Shown here: one piece after another, positions 1 through 5,356 of the stretch
Numbering within the stretch: the first letter of the stretch is position 1
Layout of the letters: every line of letters starts with the position of its first letter
DNA from: Spirochaetaceae bacterium
GTDB lineage: Bacteria > Spirochaetota > Spirochaetia > SZUA-6 > Fen-1364
Assembly (NCBI GenBank): GCA_003154555.1
Contig: PMDT01000168.1
Location: 5,668 to 11,440, forward strand
Direction: 5' to 3'
Length of the DNA: 5,773 nucleotides
The notes under the pieces: model-generated
What the model was told of the DNA's origin: nothing
Database searches by the model: none
The model's input: the letters and a program-made list of their open reading frames with translations, nothing else
Translations under genes and position numbers: made by a program

Positions 1-357
1 ATCCCCAAGCTGTCCGCCCAGTACGTCTATTCCTCCATGCGGCGCGGAACGACCACGGAGAACCTGAGCCTCCTGCGTGACCGGCTCGCCGGCATTGAAA
101 TCGCGCTCGTCGCGGAGGTGGGGTCAATCGACATCACCATGCGGGACGTGCTCACGTTGCGCACGGGGGACATCATACGTCTCCAGAACGTGCGCGTGAG
201 CGACCCCATGATGCTGAAAATCGGCGACCGAAAGAAGTTCGTCTGCCGACCGGGTGTCGTCGGCAACAAGATCGCCGTTCAGGTATTGAAGAAATTGGAA
301 GACATCGAGCAGGCGGAGTTCGAAGAGCTCATCGCGGATGAGGGAGAAGAAGCATGA
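1..357 (+). CDS. fliM: Flagellar motor switch protein FliM, C-terminal part (5' end outside window)
   Basis: The frame is open from base 1 and ends at TGA 355-357, giving the last 118 residues of a protein usually about 330-350 long. It begins IPKLSAQYVYSSMRRG, the end of the FliM middle (CheC-like) domain. It then continues into a SpoA/FliMN_C domain with the segment VAEVGSIDITMRDVLTLRTGD, roughly residues 38-60 of the fragment, and ends in an acidic tail (EEFEELIADEGEEA-like). FliM sits in the cytoplasmic C-ring, binds CheY-P through its N-terminus (not in this window) and pairs with FliN/FliY through the SpoA domain. The internal ATG at 49 codons from nothing is not a real start, because the reading frame and homology continue upstream to the window edge. 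Its stop overlaps the fliY start (ATGA, 354-357), so the two switch proteins are probably translationally coupled. Confidence 0.95.
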   Translation: MPKLSAQYVYSSMRRGTTTENLSLLRDRLAGIEIALVAEVGSIDITMRDVLTLRTGDIIRLQNVRVSDPMMLKIGDRKKFVCRPGVVGNKIAVQVLKKLEDIEQAEFEELIADEGEEA

Positions 358-1505
358 GTGACGGTTCACTCTCGCAGGACGAGATCGACGCCCTGTTGCA
401 GGGGACGGATGCGATCGAAATGGACACCGGGGCGGGCCCGGCCTCTTCTCCGCTTTCCGATGGGGAGCGCAGCGCGCTCCAGGAGATGCTCCGCGGGATC
501 ACGGAAAGCCAGGGCTCCAATCTCTCCATCCTCACGGGGAAGACCGTTTCCATCGGCGATCCCTCGGTGAAGGTGCGTCCGCCGGCAGAGCTCCTGAGCG
601 GCCAGCCGGAGGACGTCGTGGACGTCCGCGTGGACCTCACGGACGGCCTGCAGGGCGAGCACTCGTACATCGTGCCCGCTTCCGTGGCGGGCAATGTGGC
701 GGGCCTCATGATGGGGCAGCCGGGCGGGGAGCTGGACGAGGCGTCCCTGTCGGCGGTCGCGGAGGCCATCTCGCAGATCACGGGTACCGCGGCAACGGCC
801 ATCGGCAACCAGGTGGGCCGGATGGTGAAGACCGCCCCCCCTGACCTTCGCCAGGCCAAGCGCGGGCAGATCCGCGTCCCCCAGGGTGACTACTGCGTGA
901 CGGTGGAATACCCGATTTCGATCGAAGGCTTCCCCACGGCCACGCTCACCGAGGTGTTCTCCTTGTCCCTGGCCAAGGAGATACTCTCCCTGTCCGCGGG
1001 CGGGGCCCAGCAGGACCCGTTCGCTGCGGCGGGGATGCCTGCCGCGCCGGCGCAGGCGCAGCCGGCCCAAAGACCAGCCCAGCGGGCGCCTGCCCAGCCG
1101 CAGCAGAGTTTTGGCGGCCAGCAGGGTTACCAGCAGACATTCGGCCAGGCATTCGGCGGGCCCGGTCAGGGCCCCGCCATGGCTCCGCCGAACGTGCAGC
1201 CCGTCCAGTTCGCCAATCTTCAGCCCATGGCAATGGGTGGGGAGCAGGGCAACATCGGTCTCCTCATGGATGTCTACATGGAGATGACCGTGGAGCTGGG
1301 CCGCACGCGCAAGCGCATCAAGGACATCCTGGGGATCGGCGAGGGCACGATCATCGAGCTGGATAAGCTCGCCGGCGAGCCCGTCGACATCCTCGTGAAT
1401 CATAAGCTCATAGCGAAGGGAGAAGTGGTTGTCATCGATGAGAACTTCGGCGTGCGCGTCACGGAGATCGTCTCGCAGATCGACCGGATGAATGAGCTGA
1501 CATAG
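354..1505 (+). CDS. fliY: Flagellar motor switch protein FliY (CheC-like domain plus FliN-type SpoA domain)
   Basis: A 383-residue protein. Residues 5-16 (SLSQDEIDALLQ) match the N-terminal EIDALL motif that FliM and FliY use to bind CheY-P. Residues about 35-210 form a CheC/FliM-middle-like domain, with LSAVAEAISQITGTAATAIG at 132-151. Residues about 216-296 are a Pro/Gln/Ala/Gly-rich linker, probably disordered. Residues about 298-378 are a classic FliN/SpoA domain (MDVYMEMTVELGRTRKRIKDIL, then LAGEPVDILVNHKLIAKGEVVVID in two parts). The domain order is that of FliY rather than the short FliN. The start is the ATG overlapping the fliM stop, with a GGGAG Shine-Dalgarno at 342-346. It should work in the C-ring with FliM. 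In Bacillus and Thermotoga FliY dephosphorylates CheY-P. Here the two ExxN catalytic motifs look altered (E44..R47 and E137..S140 by my manual alignment), so phosphatase activity is doubtful. Confidence 0.95.
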   Translation: MSDGSLSQDEIDALLQGTDAIEMDTGAGPASSPLSDGERSALQEMLRGITESQGSNLSILTGKTVSIGDPSVKVRPPAELLSGQPEDVVDVRVDLTDGLQGEHSYIVPASVAGNVAGLMMGQPGGELDEASLSAVAEAISQITGTAATAIGNQVGRMVKTAPPDLRQAKRGQIRVPQGDYCVTVEYPISIEGFPTATLTEVFSLSLAKEILSLSAGGAQQDPFAAAGMPAAPAQAQPAQRPAQRAPAQPQQSFGGQQGYQQTFGQAFGGPGQGPAMAPPNVQPVQFANLQPMAMGGEQGNIGLLMDVYMEMTVELGRTRKRIKDILGIGEGTIIELDKLAGEPVDILVNHKLIAKGEVVVIDENFGVRVTEIVSQIDRMNELT

Positions 1506-1511
1506 GACAGA

Positions 1512-1529
1512 CCGCGCGGGAACGCGCGG
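1512..1529 (+). repeat. GC-rich stem-loop 1 (7-bp stem, GGAA loop)
   Basis: CCGCGCG at 1512-1518 pairs perfectly with CGCGCGG at 1523-1529 around loop GGAA (1519-1522), a GNRA-class tetraloop. It lies 6 bases after the fliY stop codon. The bases after it (GGACCGATTA) contain no U-tract. Confidence 0.7.
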
Positions 1530-1541
1530 GGACCGATTAGA

Positions 1542-1557
1542 CCGCGCGAAAACGCGG
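1542..1557 (+). repeat. GC-rich stem-loop 2, near-copy of stem-loop 1
   Basis: CCGCG at 1542-1546 pairs with CGCGG at 1553-1557 around loop CGAAAA. The left side repeats the first 10 bases of the stem-loop 1 unit (AGACCGCGCG) at a 30-base spacing, and the right side has lost two bases of pairing. It looks like a diverged tandem copy of stem-loop 1. Confidence 0.6.
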
Positions 1558-1570
1558 GCATCGAGTTCGA

Positions 1571-1602
1571 TTTCAGATTTAACTGGGAGGGGAAATCTGA
1601 AA
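1571..1602 (+). promoter_or_regulatory. Hairpin presenting the fliO Shine-Dalgarno in its loop and the CTG start in its stem
   Basis: TTTCAGATTT (1571-1580) and AAATCTGAAA (1593-1602) are perfect inverted repeats that form a 10-bp stem with a 12-base loop, AACTGGGAGGGG (1581-1592). The loop carries the purine-rich Shine-Dalgarno GGGAGG (1585-1590), and the proposed CTG start codon (1597-1599) lies in the right arm. Folded, the start codon would be paired while the ribosome binding site is exposed. This could tune fliO translation or couple it to ribosomes arriving from fliY. The pairing is visible in the sequence; the regulatory role is inference. Confidence 0.6.
1585..1590 (+). promoter_or_regulatory. 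Shine-Dalgarno of fliO, which decides the CTG start
   Basis: GGGAGG ends 6 bases before the CTG at 1597, ideal spacing. The next canonical codon in frame, GTG at 1651, is 60 bases away and has no purine-rich site just upstream (the preceding bases are GCGCTTGCACTCGCC). This is the main reason for placing the fliO start at 1597. Confidence 0.7.
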
Positions 1603-2262
1603 AAGCAGACATTACGCGCGGCATGCGCCGCATGCGCGCTTGCACTCGCCGTGCTGCAGCCCCTGGCCGCGCAGGCGAAATCGACCACGGGAAGCACCGG
1701 CACGGGATCGTCCCTCAACGCCGGGGCGCCTTCATCACCGGCAACGAACGCGGCGACCGTGAAGCCGCTGGACGAGTCACAGATACCTCTCGGTGCCACG
1801 GCGAACCCCGCCACGGGTCAGACGCAGACCGCGCCGACCGCGGGCGTCTCCACGTGGGATTTCCTGCGCATGCTGCTGATCCTCGCGTGCGTGATCGGCG
1901 TGATCTACTTCCTCTTCTGGCTCCTGCGGCGCGGCGCAGGCAAGAAGATCCAGGAAAACGATCTCATCCACGTGCTGGGTTCGCGGGGGCTCTCGGGCAA
2001 TCGCGCGCTGCACCTCGTCGAGGTCGGATCGAGCGTCTTCCTCGTGGGTGCGTCCGACGGCGGCGTCGAGCTCATTTCGGAGATCACCGAAAAGGAGAGC
2101 CTGGACGCGCTGCGCCTGAAAGCGGCAGAGCAGACGCCAGCGGGCCGCCGTACCTTCCAGCAGATTCTTTCGGAGATTTTCAAGCCCGCAAAGAAGAGCT
2201 TCTCCGTCGGCGAAGGCATCGGCCTGCTCAAGGGACAGCGGGAAAGGCTGCGGAAGCTATGA
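1597..2262 (+). CDS. fliO: Flagellar biosynthesis protein FliO (FliZ in some spirochaete naming), non-canonical CTG start proposed
   Basis: From CTG 1597 the product is 221 residues. It starts (M)KKQTLRAACAACALAL, continuing to PLAAQA with a signal-peptidase site AQA|K after residue 27. A Ser/Thr/Gly/Ala-rich periplasmic stretch (28-85) follows. One membrane helix (about 88-110, FLRMLLILACVIGVIYFLFWLL) ends in RRGAGKK. The cytoplasmic FliO domain (about 118-180) reads IHVLGSRGLSGNRALHLVEVG, then a VFLVG strand. The charged tail is about 180-221. FliO is a poorly conserved, single-span assembly factor that stabilises FliP during export-gate formation. The first canonical start in frame is GTG 1651, which would cut away almost the whole signal peptide and has no ribosome binding site. 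There is no ATG, GTG or TTG in frame between the fliY stop and 1651. No lipobox precedes either cysteine. The stop overlaps fliP (ATGA). Confidence 0.85.
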   Translation: MKKQTLRAACAACALALAVLQPLAAQAKSTTGSTGTGSSLNAGAPSSPATNAATVKPLDESQIPLGATANPATGQTQTAPTAGVSTWDFLRMLLILACVIGVIYFLFWLLRRGAGKKIQENDLIHVLGSRGLSGNRALHLVEVGSSVFLVGASDGGVELISEITEKESLDALRLKAAEQTPAGRRTFQQILSEIFKPAKKSFSVGEGIGLLKGQRERLRKL

Positions 2263-3062
2263 GAAAAGCGACCGCCATCCTCCTTCTCTCGATCCTGCTC
2301 TTTTCGATGGTTCCCGTCGCTGCATTTGCACAGGCCTCCACCGCCAGCACGACGTCGGGAGGGGCCTCCGCGACGAGCCTGCCGGTGCCGTTTGTCGACC
2401 TGAACGTGCGCACCGCGAAGAACAACGGCGAGGTTGTGCTCTCCGTGCAGCTCCTGCTGCTTCTCACCGTGCTCGCCATCGCACCGTCGATCCTCATCCT
2501 CACCACGGCATTTTTGCGCATTGCGATCGTCTTCGACTTCATCCGCCGCGCGCTGTCGCTGAACACGTCGCCGCCCAACCAGGTCATGATGGGCCTGGCG
2601 CTCTTCCTCACCGTGTTCATCATGTGGCCGACATTCACCACGATCTACAACAACTCGCTGAAACCCTTTTCCGACGGCAAGATCGGTCTGGCGGACATGT
2701 ACACGAACGCGGAGAAACCGTTGCGCGCGTTCATGTTCAACCAGATGGGCAATGATGCGGATTCGATACGCCTGTTCATGAGCATGCGGGGCATGGACAA
2801 GCCGAACAACCGCGCGGACGTGCCGACGTTCGTGCTGGTTCCCGCATTCGTCATCCACGAGATGACCGTCGCGTTCAAGATCGGGATCCTCTTGTTCATT
2901 CCCTTTATCATCATTGATATGGTTGTGGCCTCGACGCTGATGTCGATGGGCATGATCATGCTGCCGCCCGTGATGATCTCCACGCCGTTCAAGCTGATCC
3001 TTTTTGTGCTTGTGAATGGCTGGGGATTGCTCACGGAGCAGATTGTCAGGAGCTTCAAATGA
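2259..3062 (+). CDS. fliP: Flagellar type III export channel protein FliP
   Basis: A 267-residue protein of normal length for the family. Residues 1-24 are a cleavable signal peptide (MRKATAILLLSILLFSMVPV, cleaved near AFA|Q). FliP hallmarks follow: a first membrane segment around 62-82, FLRIAIVFDFIRRAL (85-99), PPNQVMMGLALFLTVFIMWP (105-124), and the C-terminal pair EMTVAFKIGILLFIPF (201-216) and DMVVASTLMSMGMIMLPP (220-237). FliP forms the pentameric ring of the FliPQR export gate in the inner membrane. The family's three-methionine gasket (MMM before L/V-PP) reads M232-I233-M234 here. The ATG overlaps the fliO stop. The same frame is open upstream to about 1623, but that stretch is an off-frame reading of fliO. 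The weak upstream GGAAAGG suggests translation depends on coupling. Confidence 0.97.
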   Translation: MRKATAILLLSILLFSMVPVAAFAQASTASTTSGGASATSLPVPFVDLNVRTAKNNGEVVLSVQLLLLLTVLAIAPSILILTTAFLRIAIVFDFIRRALSLNTSPPNQVMMGLALFLTVFIMWPTFTTIYNNSLKPFSDGKIGLADMYTNAEKPLRAFMFNQMGNDADSIRLFMSMRGMDKPNNRADVPTFVLVPAFVIHEMTVAFKIGILLFIPFIIIDMVVASTLMSMGMIMLPPVMISTPFKLILFVLVNGWGLLTEQIVRSFK

Positions 3063-3322
3063 CCACGGGCATGGCGCTGCAGATCGTCCGGGAAGGCATT
3101 TTGGAGACGCTTCTGGTCGCGGGGCCTATCCTCCTCATCGCGATGGCGGTCGGCCTGATCGTTGCGATCCTCCAGGCCACAACCTCAATCCAGGAGCAGA
3201 CACTCTCATTCGTGCCGAAAATGGCGGCCATTCTCATCGGGCTCATGCTGCTGGGCCGGTTCCTGCTGGACAGCCTCGTGGGATACACCCACCGGCTGTT
3301 CTCGATGATACCGAACATATGA
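3059..3322 (+). CDS. fliQ: Flagellar type III export channel protein FliQ
   Basis: An 87-residue protein with two membrane helices (about 15-37 and 52-74), joined by the family signature AILQATTSIQEQTLSFVPK (36-54). The usual length is 85-90 residues, so it is complete. FliQ packs around the FliP-FliR core of the export gate, four copies per channel in studied species. The start ATG overlaps the fliP stop (ATGA) and has a clear AGGAG at 3048-3052 with 6-base spacing, the best Shine-Dalgarno among the overlapping junctions. M5 (3071) is a possible but less well supported start. Confidence 0.97.
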   Translation: MTTGMALQIVREGILETLLVAGPILLIAMAVGLIVAILQATTSIQEQTLSFVPKMAAILIGLMLLGRFLLDSLVGYTHRLFSMIPNI

Positions 3323-4110
3323 TCCAGGCGTTGACGGGAAACATCCAGCTCTACCTCCTCGTCTTCTTCCGCATCATCGCGATGGTGGAGCTCACGCCGC
3401 TTATCTCCTCTTCCTCCATCCCGCAGATCGCGAAGATCGGGATGGCTCTCTTTCTCTCGGCGGCCGTGTTCCCGTCCGTCCTCGCGTCCCACTACGCGAT
3501 CCCGCCCGGTATCGTGGATTACTTCCTGCTCGTGCTGGGCGAAGTGGGGATCGGGCTCCTCATCGGGTTCCTGCTCAACCTGATCTTTTCCGCGTTCCAG
3601 CTCGCGGGGCAGTTCTTCTCTCTGCAGATGGGCTTCAGCGCGTCGGAAGTCTTCGACCCGCTCTCCCAGGTGGAAATCCCCCTCATGGGGGAATTCCTCA
3701 ACATGATCGCCATGCTGGTCTTCATCACATCATCGGGCATGGGAAAGTTCCTCCTGGTCGGCGTGCAGCGCTCTTTCCAGTACCTGCGCGCCGTGGACCT
3801 CGTCACGCACCGGGAAGGAATCATCGCGCTCCTCTTGAGCGGTCTGCAGGGGCTTTTTACGAGCGCGCTCACGATTTCCTTCCCGATTCTCGGCACGCTG
3901 CTGCTCGTCTCGGTCGCGATGGGGCTCATGGCGCGCGCGGCACCGCAGATGGACGTTCTCACGATGGGGTTTCCCGTCTCCATCGGCGTGTCCTTCCTGC
4001 TGCTTTTCGCGACCATGCCTTACCTGATGACGGCAATGGAGCGCATCATCGATGGCAGCTTCCAGACCCTCAACGCGTTTATCACCCAGGTGGGGAGCCT
4101 GCGACGATGA
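3319..4110 (+). CDS. fliR: Flagellar type III export channel protein FliR
   Basis: A 263-residue, very hydrophobic protein with about six membrane segments (first ones about 9-29, 36-54 and 66-92). FliR hallmarks are the FFRIIAMVELTPL stretch (16-28), QLAGQFFSLQMGFSASEVFDP (94-114) and APQMDVLTMGFPVSIG (208-223). FliR is the single-copy member of the FliP5Q4R1 export gate and resembles a FliP-FliQ fusion in fold. The start is ATG 3319, overlapping the fliQ stop (ATGA). No good Shine-Dalgarno precedes it, so reinitiation after fliQ probably drives translation. The frame is open further upstream to 3016, but that part overlaps fliP and fliQ and does not encode FliR sequence. Confidence 0.97.
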   Translation: MIQALTGNIQLYLLVFFRIIAMVELTPLISSSSIPQIAKIGMALFLSAAVFPSVLASHYAIPPGIVDYFLLVLGEVGIGLLIGFLLNLIFSAFQLAGQFFSLQMGFSASEVFDPLSQVEIPLMGEFLNMIAMLVFITSSGMGKFLLVGVQRSFQYLRAVDLVTHREGIIALLLSGLQGLFTSALTISFPILGTLLLVSVAMGLMARAAPQMDVLTMGFPVSIGVSFLLLFATMPYLMTAMERIIDGSFQTLNAFITQVGSLRR

Positions 4111-5312
4111 GCGATTTCTATGATAGCGGCCGCGAGCAACTCCACGGAGTACCGTGGATGGCGGCATTTTCTGTTCATCTCCAGTGGTTCGCTGCAGAGG
4201 ACGAGGGCAGGACCGAGGAGCCTTCCGAGCACAAGATCCGCAAGGCGCGGGAGGAGGGCAAGGTTGCCCGCTCCGCTGATGTGAGCTCCTCCCTGGTGTT
4301 GCTGGCGGGGATTTCATCCATCGGACTCATGGGGGAATACATCCTGCGCACCACGGCGGAGATGATGGTCTACTTTCTTTCGATATCCACGAGCCCGAAT
4401 GCCTTGAACGGCGGCCTCATGCAGGCGTTCATAAGCTGGCTGGCGAAGATCACATTTCCCGTGCTGGTGGTGGTTTTCGTCGTCGCCATTCTTGGCAACG
4501 TGATCCAGGTCGGGTTCCTCTTCTCCGCGAAGCCCATCACCCCCGATTTCAGCAGGATCGTGCCCCGGTTCGGCAAGTGGCTGTCCCGGTCCTTCGCTTC
4601 CACCGAGGCTCTCTTCAACTTCGCGAAGTCCCTGGTCAAGATTGCCGTCGTGGGGATCATCGGGTACCTGAACATCATGGGGGAGCTGCACCGCCTCACG
4701 CAGCTGGCGCTTACCTCCTTCTTCACCGGAGTGTCGCTGATCTCCCAGGTGGCCTTCCGTATCCTGCTGGAGGCTGCAATCGCCTTCCTGGCCTTCTCCG
4801 CCGTGGACTATTGGTTCCAGAGGCGCCAGCACATGGAATCTCTCAAGATGTCCAAGCAGGAGGTGAAAGAGGAGCGCAAGATGTACGAAGGAGACCCGCT
4901 CACCCGCAGCCGGCTGCGTGAACGGATGCGCGAGATCATGCGCCGCACGATGCTGAAGGCGGTTCCCAAGGCGGACGTTGTCATTACCAACCCGACTCAC
5001 TACGCGGTGGCGCTGGAGTACAACAGGGCGCTCATGATCGCCCCGACGGTGGTGGCCAAGGGCGCGGACATTGTCGCGCAGAAAATCCGCGAAGTGGCAA
5101 CGGAGAACGGCGTGCCCATCATGGAGAACAAGCCGCTTGCGCAGGCGCTCTACCGTGAGGTGGAGATCGGCGACACGATTCCGGAAAAGTTCTACGACGC
5201 GATGTCGATTATCCTCGCCGAGGTCTACAAGCTGAATGGAAAGGCGGGAATGGCGGCGGAGCGCGAGGGAGCGACCGCTGGCGCCGCCGCTTCGTCGGGG
5301 GCGGCCGGATGA
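4107..5312 (+). CDS. flhB: Flagellar export substrate-specificity switch protein FlhB
   Basis: A 401-residue protein, longer than the usual 350-380 because of an N-terminal extension and a low-complexity tail. Residues 1-30 are the extension, and EDEGRTEEPSEHKIRKAREEGKVARSADV (31-59) is the standard FlhB N-terminus. Four membrane helices lie at about 60-80, 115-138, 170-190 and 208-232. A charged linker (238-285) leads to the cytoplasmic domain with NPTH at 295-298 (bases 4989-5000), where FlhB cleaves itself between N and P to switch export from hook to filament substrates. ALYREVEIGDTIPEKFYDAM (347-366) is also typical. The tail 378-401 is Ala/Gly-rich. The ATG overlaps the fliR stop, with GGGGAG at 4092-4097. 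M18 (4158) is an alternative start. FlhB partners FlhA, encoded next. Confidence 0.97.
   Translation: MSDFYDSGREQLHGVPWMAAFSVHLQWFAAEDEGRTEEPSEHKIRKAREEGKVARSADVSSSLVLLAGISSIGLMGEYILRTTAEMMVYFLSISTSPNALNGGLMQAFISWLAKITFPVLVVVFVVAILGNVIQVGFLFSAKPITPDFSRIVPRFGKWLSRSFASTEALFNFAKSLVKIAVVGIIGYLNIMGELHRLTQLALTSFFTGVSLISQVAFRILLEAAIAFLAFSAVDYWFQRRQHMESLKMSKQEVKEERKMYEGDPLTRSRLRERMREIMRRTMLKAVPKADVVITNPTHYAVALEYNRALMIAPTVVAKGADIVAQKIREVATENGVPIMENKPLAQALYREVEIGDTIPEKFYDAMSIILAEVYKLNGKAGMAAEREGATAGAAASSGAAG
4141..4158 (+). repeat. Perfect 7-bp inverted repeat inside the flhB 5' coding region
   Basis: TCCACGG (4141-4147) and CCGTGGA (4152-4158) pair perfectly around loop AGTA. The right arm ends on the A of the second in-frame ATG (M18, 4158-4160). 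It may be a chance feature of GC-rich coding sequence, or it may affect use of the internal start. Confidence 0.4.
4989..5000 (+). other. NPTH self-cleavage site codons of FlhB
   Basis: The codons AAC CCG ACT CAC encode N295-P296-T297-H298. In FlhB/YscU proteins the peptide bond between N and P breaks by asparagine cyclisation. All four residues are intact here, so normal substrate-class switching is expected. Confidence 0.95.
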
Positions 5313-5356
5313 TGAGAGCCGTGGCGGTGCGGGAAATGGAGAGAAAAAATGGCTGA
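5309..5356 (+). CDS. Possible 15-residue coupling ORF between flhB and flhA
   Basis: A short frame starts with an ATG overlapping the flhB stop (ATGA, 5309-5312) and encodes MMRAVAVREMERKNG. It stops at TGA 5354-5356, just inside flhA, whose ATG is at 5349. It would carry ribosomes from flhB over the 36-base gap to the flhA start. No homologue is known to me and the peptide has no recognisable domain. It could equally be chance, since the ATGATG arises at a stop codon and the frame is short. Confidence 0.25.
   Translation: MMRAVAVREMERKNG
5338..5343 (+). promoter_or_regulatory. Shine-Dalgarno of flhA
   Basis: GGAGAG lies 5 bases (AAAAA) before ATG 5349 in an A-rich context favourable for initiation. 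No other start codon is in frame between the upstream in-frame TGA (5313-5315) and 5349, which fixes the flhA start. Confidence 0.75.

Larger units (their letters stand above)
1506..1596 (+). promoter_or_regulatory. Structured fliY-fliO intergenic leader with four successive inverted repeats
   Basis: This is the only substantial non-coding gap in the window. In order it holds: a perfect 7-bp GC hairpin with a GGAA (GNRA) loop at 1512-1529; a second GC hairpin at 1542-1557 that begins with the same 10 bases as the first (AGACCGCGCG at 1509-1518 and 1539-1548, 30 bases apart); an interrupted palindrome ATCGA-GT-TCGAT at 1560-1571; and a 10-bp hairpin at 1571-1602 around the fliO ribosome binding site. 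No U-run follows the GC hairpins, so they do not look like intrinsic terminators, and I see no convincing -35/-10 pair. An mRNA-level role in processing, stability or control of fliO translation is inference. Confidence 0.6.

Noticed and set aside
1512..1557. Rho-independent terminator between fliY and fliO
   Set aside because: The stems are strong but no U-tract follows either, and the downstream genes belong to the same operon.
366..1814. Long open frame of 482 codons on the minus strand opposite fliY and fliO
   Set aside because: It is a GC-driven antisense shadow: low-complexity His/Arg/Leu-rich product, no family resemblance, and it runs across the fliY stop and the intergenic hairpins opposite well-identified genes.
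1623..2258. Upstream extension of the fliP frame by about 212 codons
   Set aside because: It reads fliO in the wrong frame and gives an Arg-rich non-homologous sequence. FliP has its own signal peptide and start at 2259.
1905..2858. Open frame of 317 codons on the minus strand opposite fliO and fliP
   Set aside because: Same artefact: highly charged, no domain, and antisense to recognised coding sequence.
3016..3318. Upstream extension of the fliR frame by 101 codons
   Set aside because: It overlaps the end of fliP and all of fliQ in another frame. FliR homology begins at 3319.
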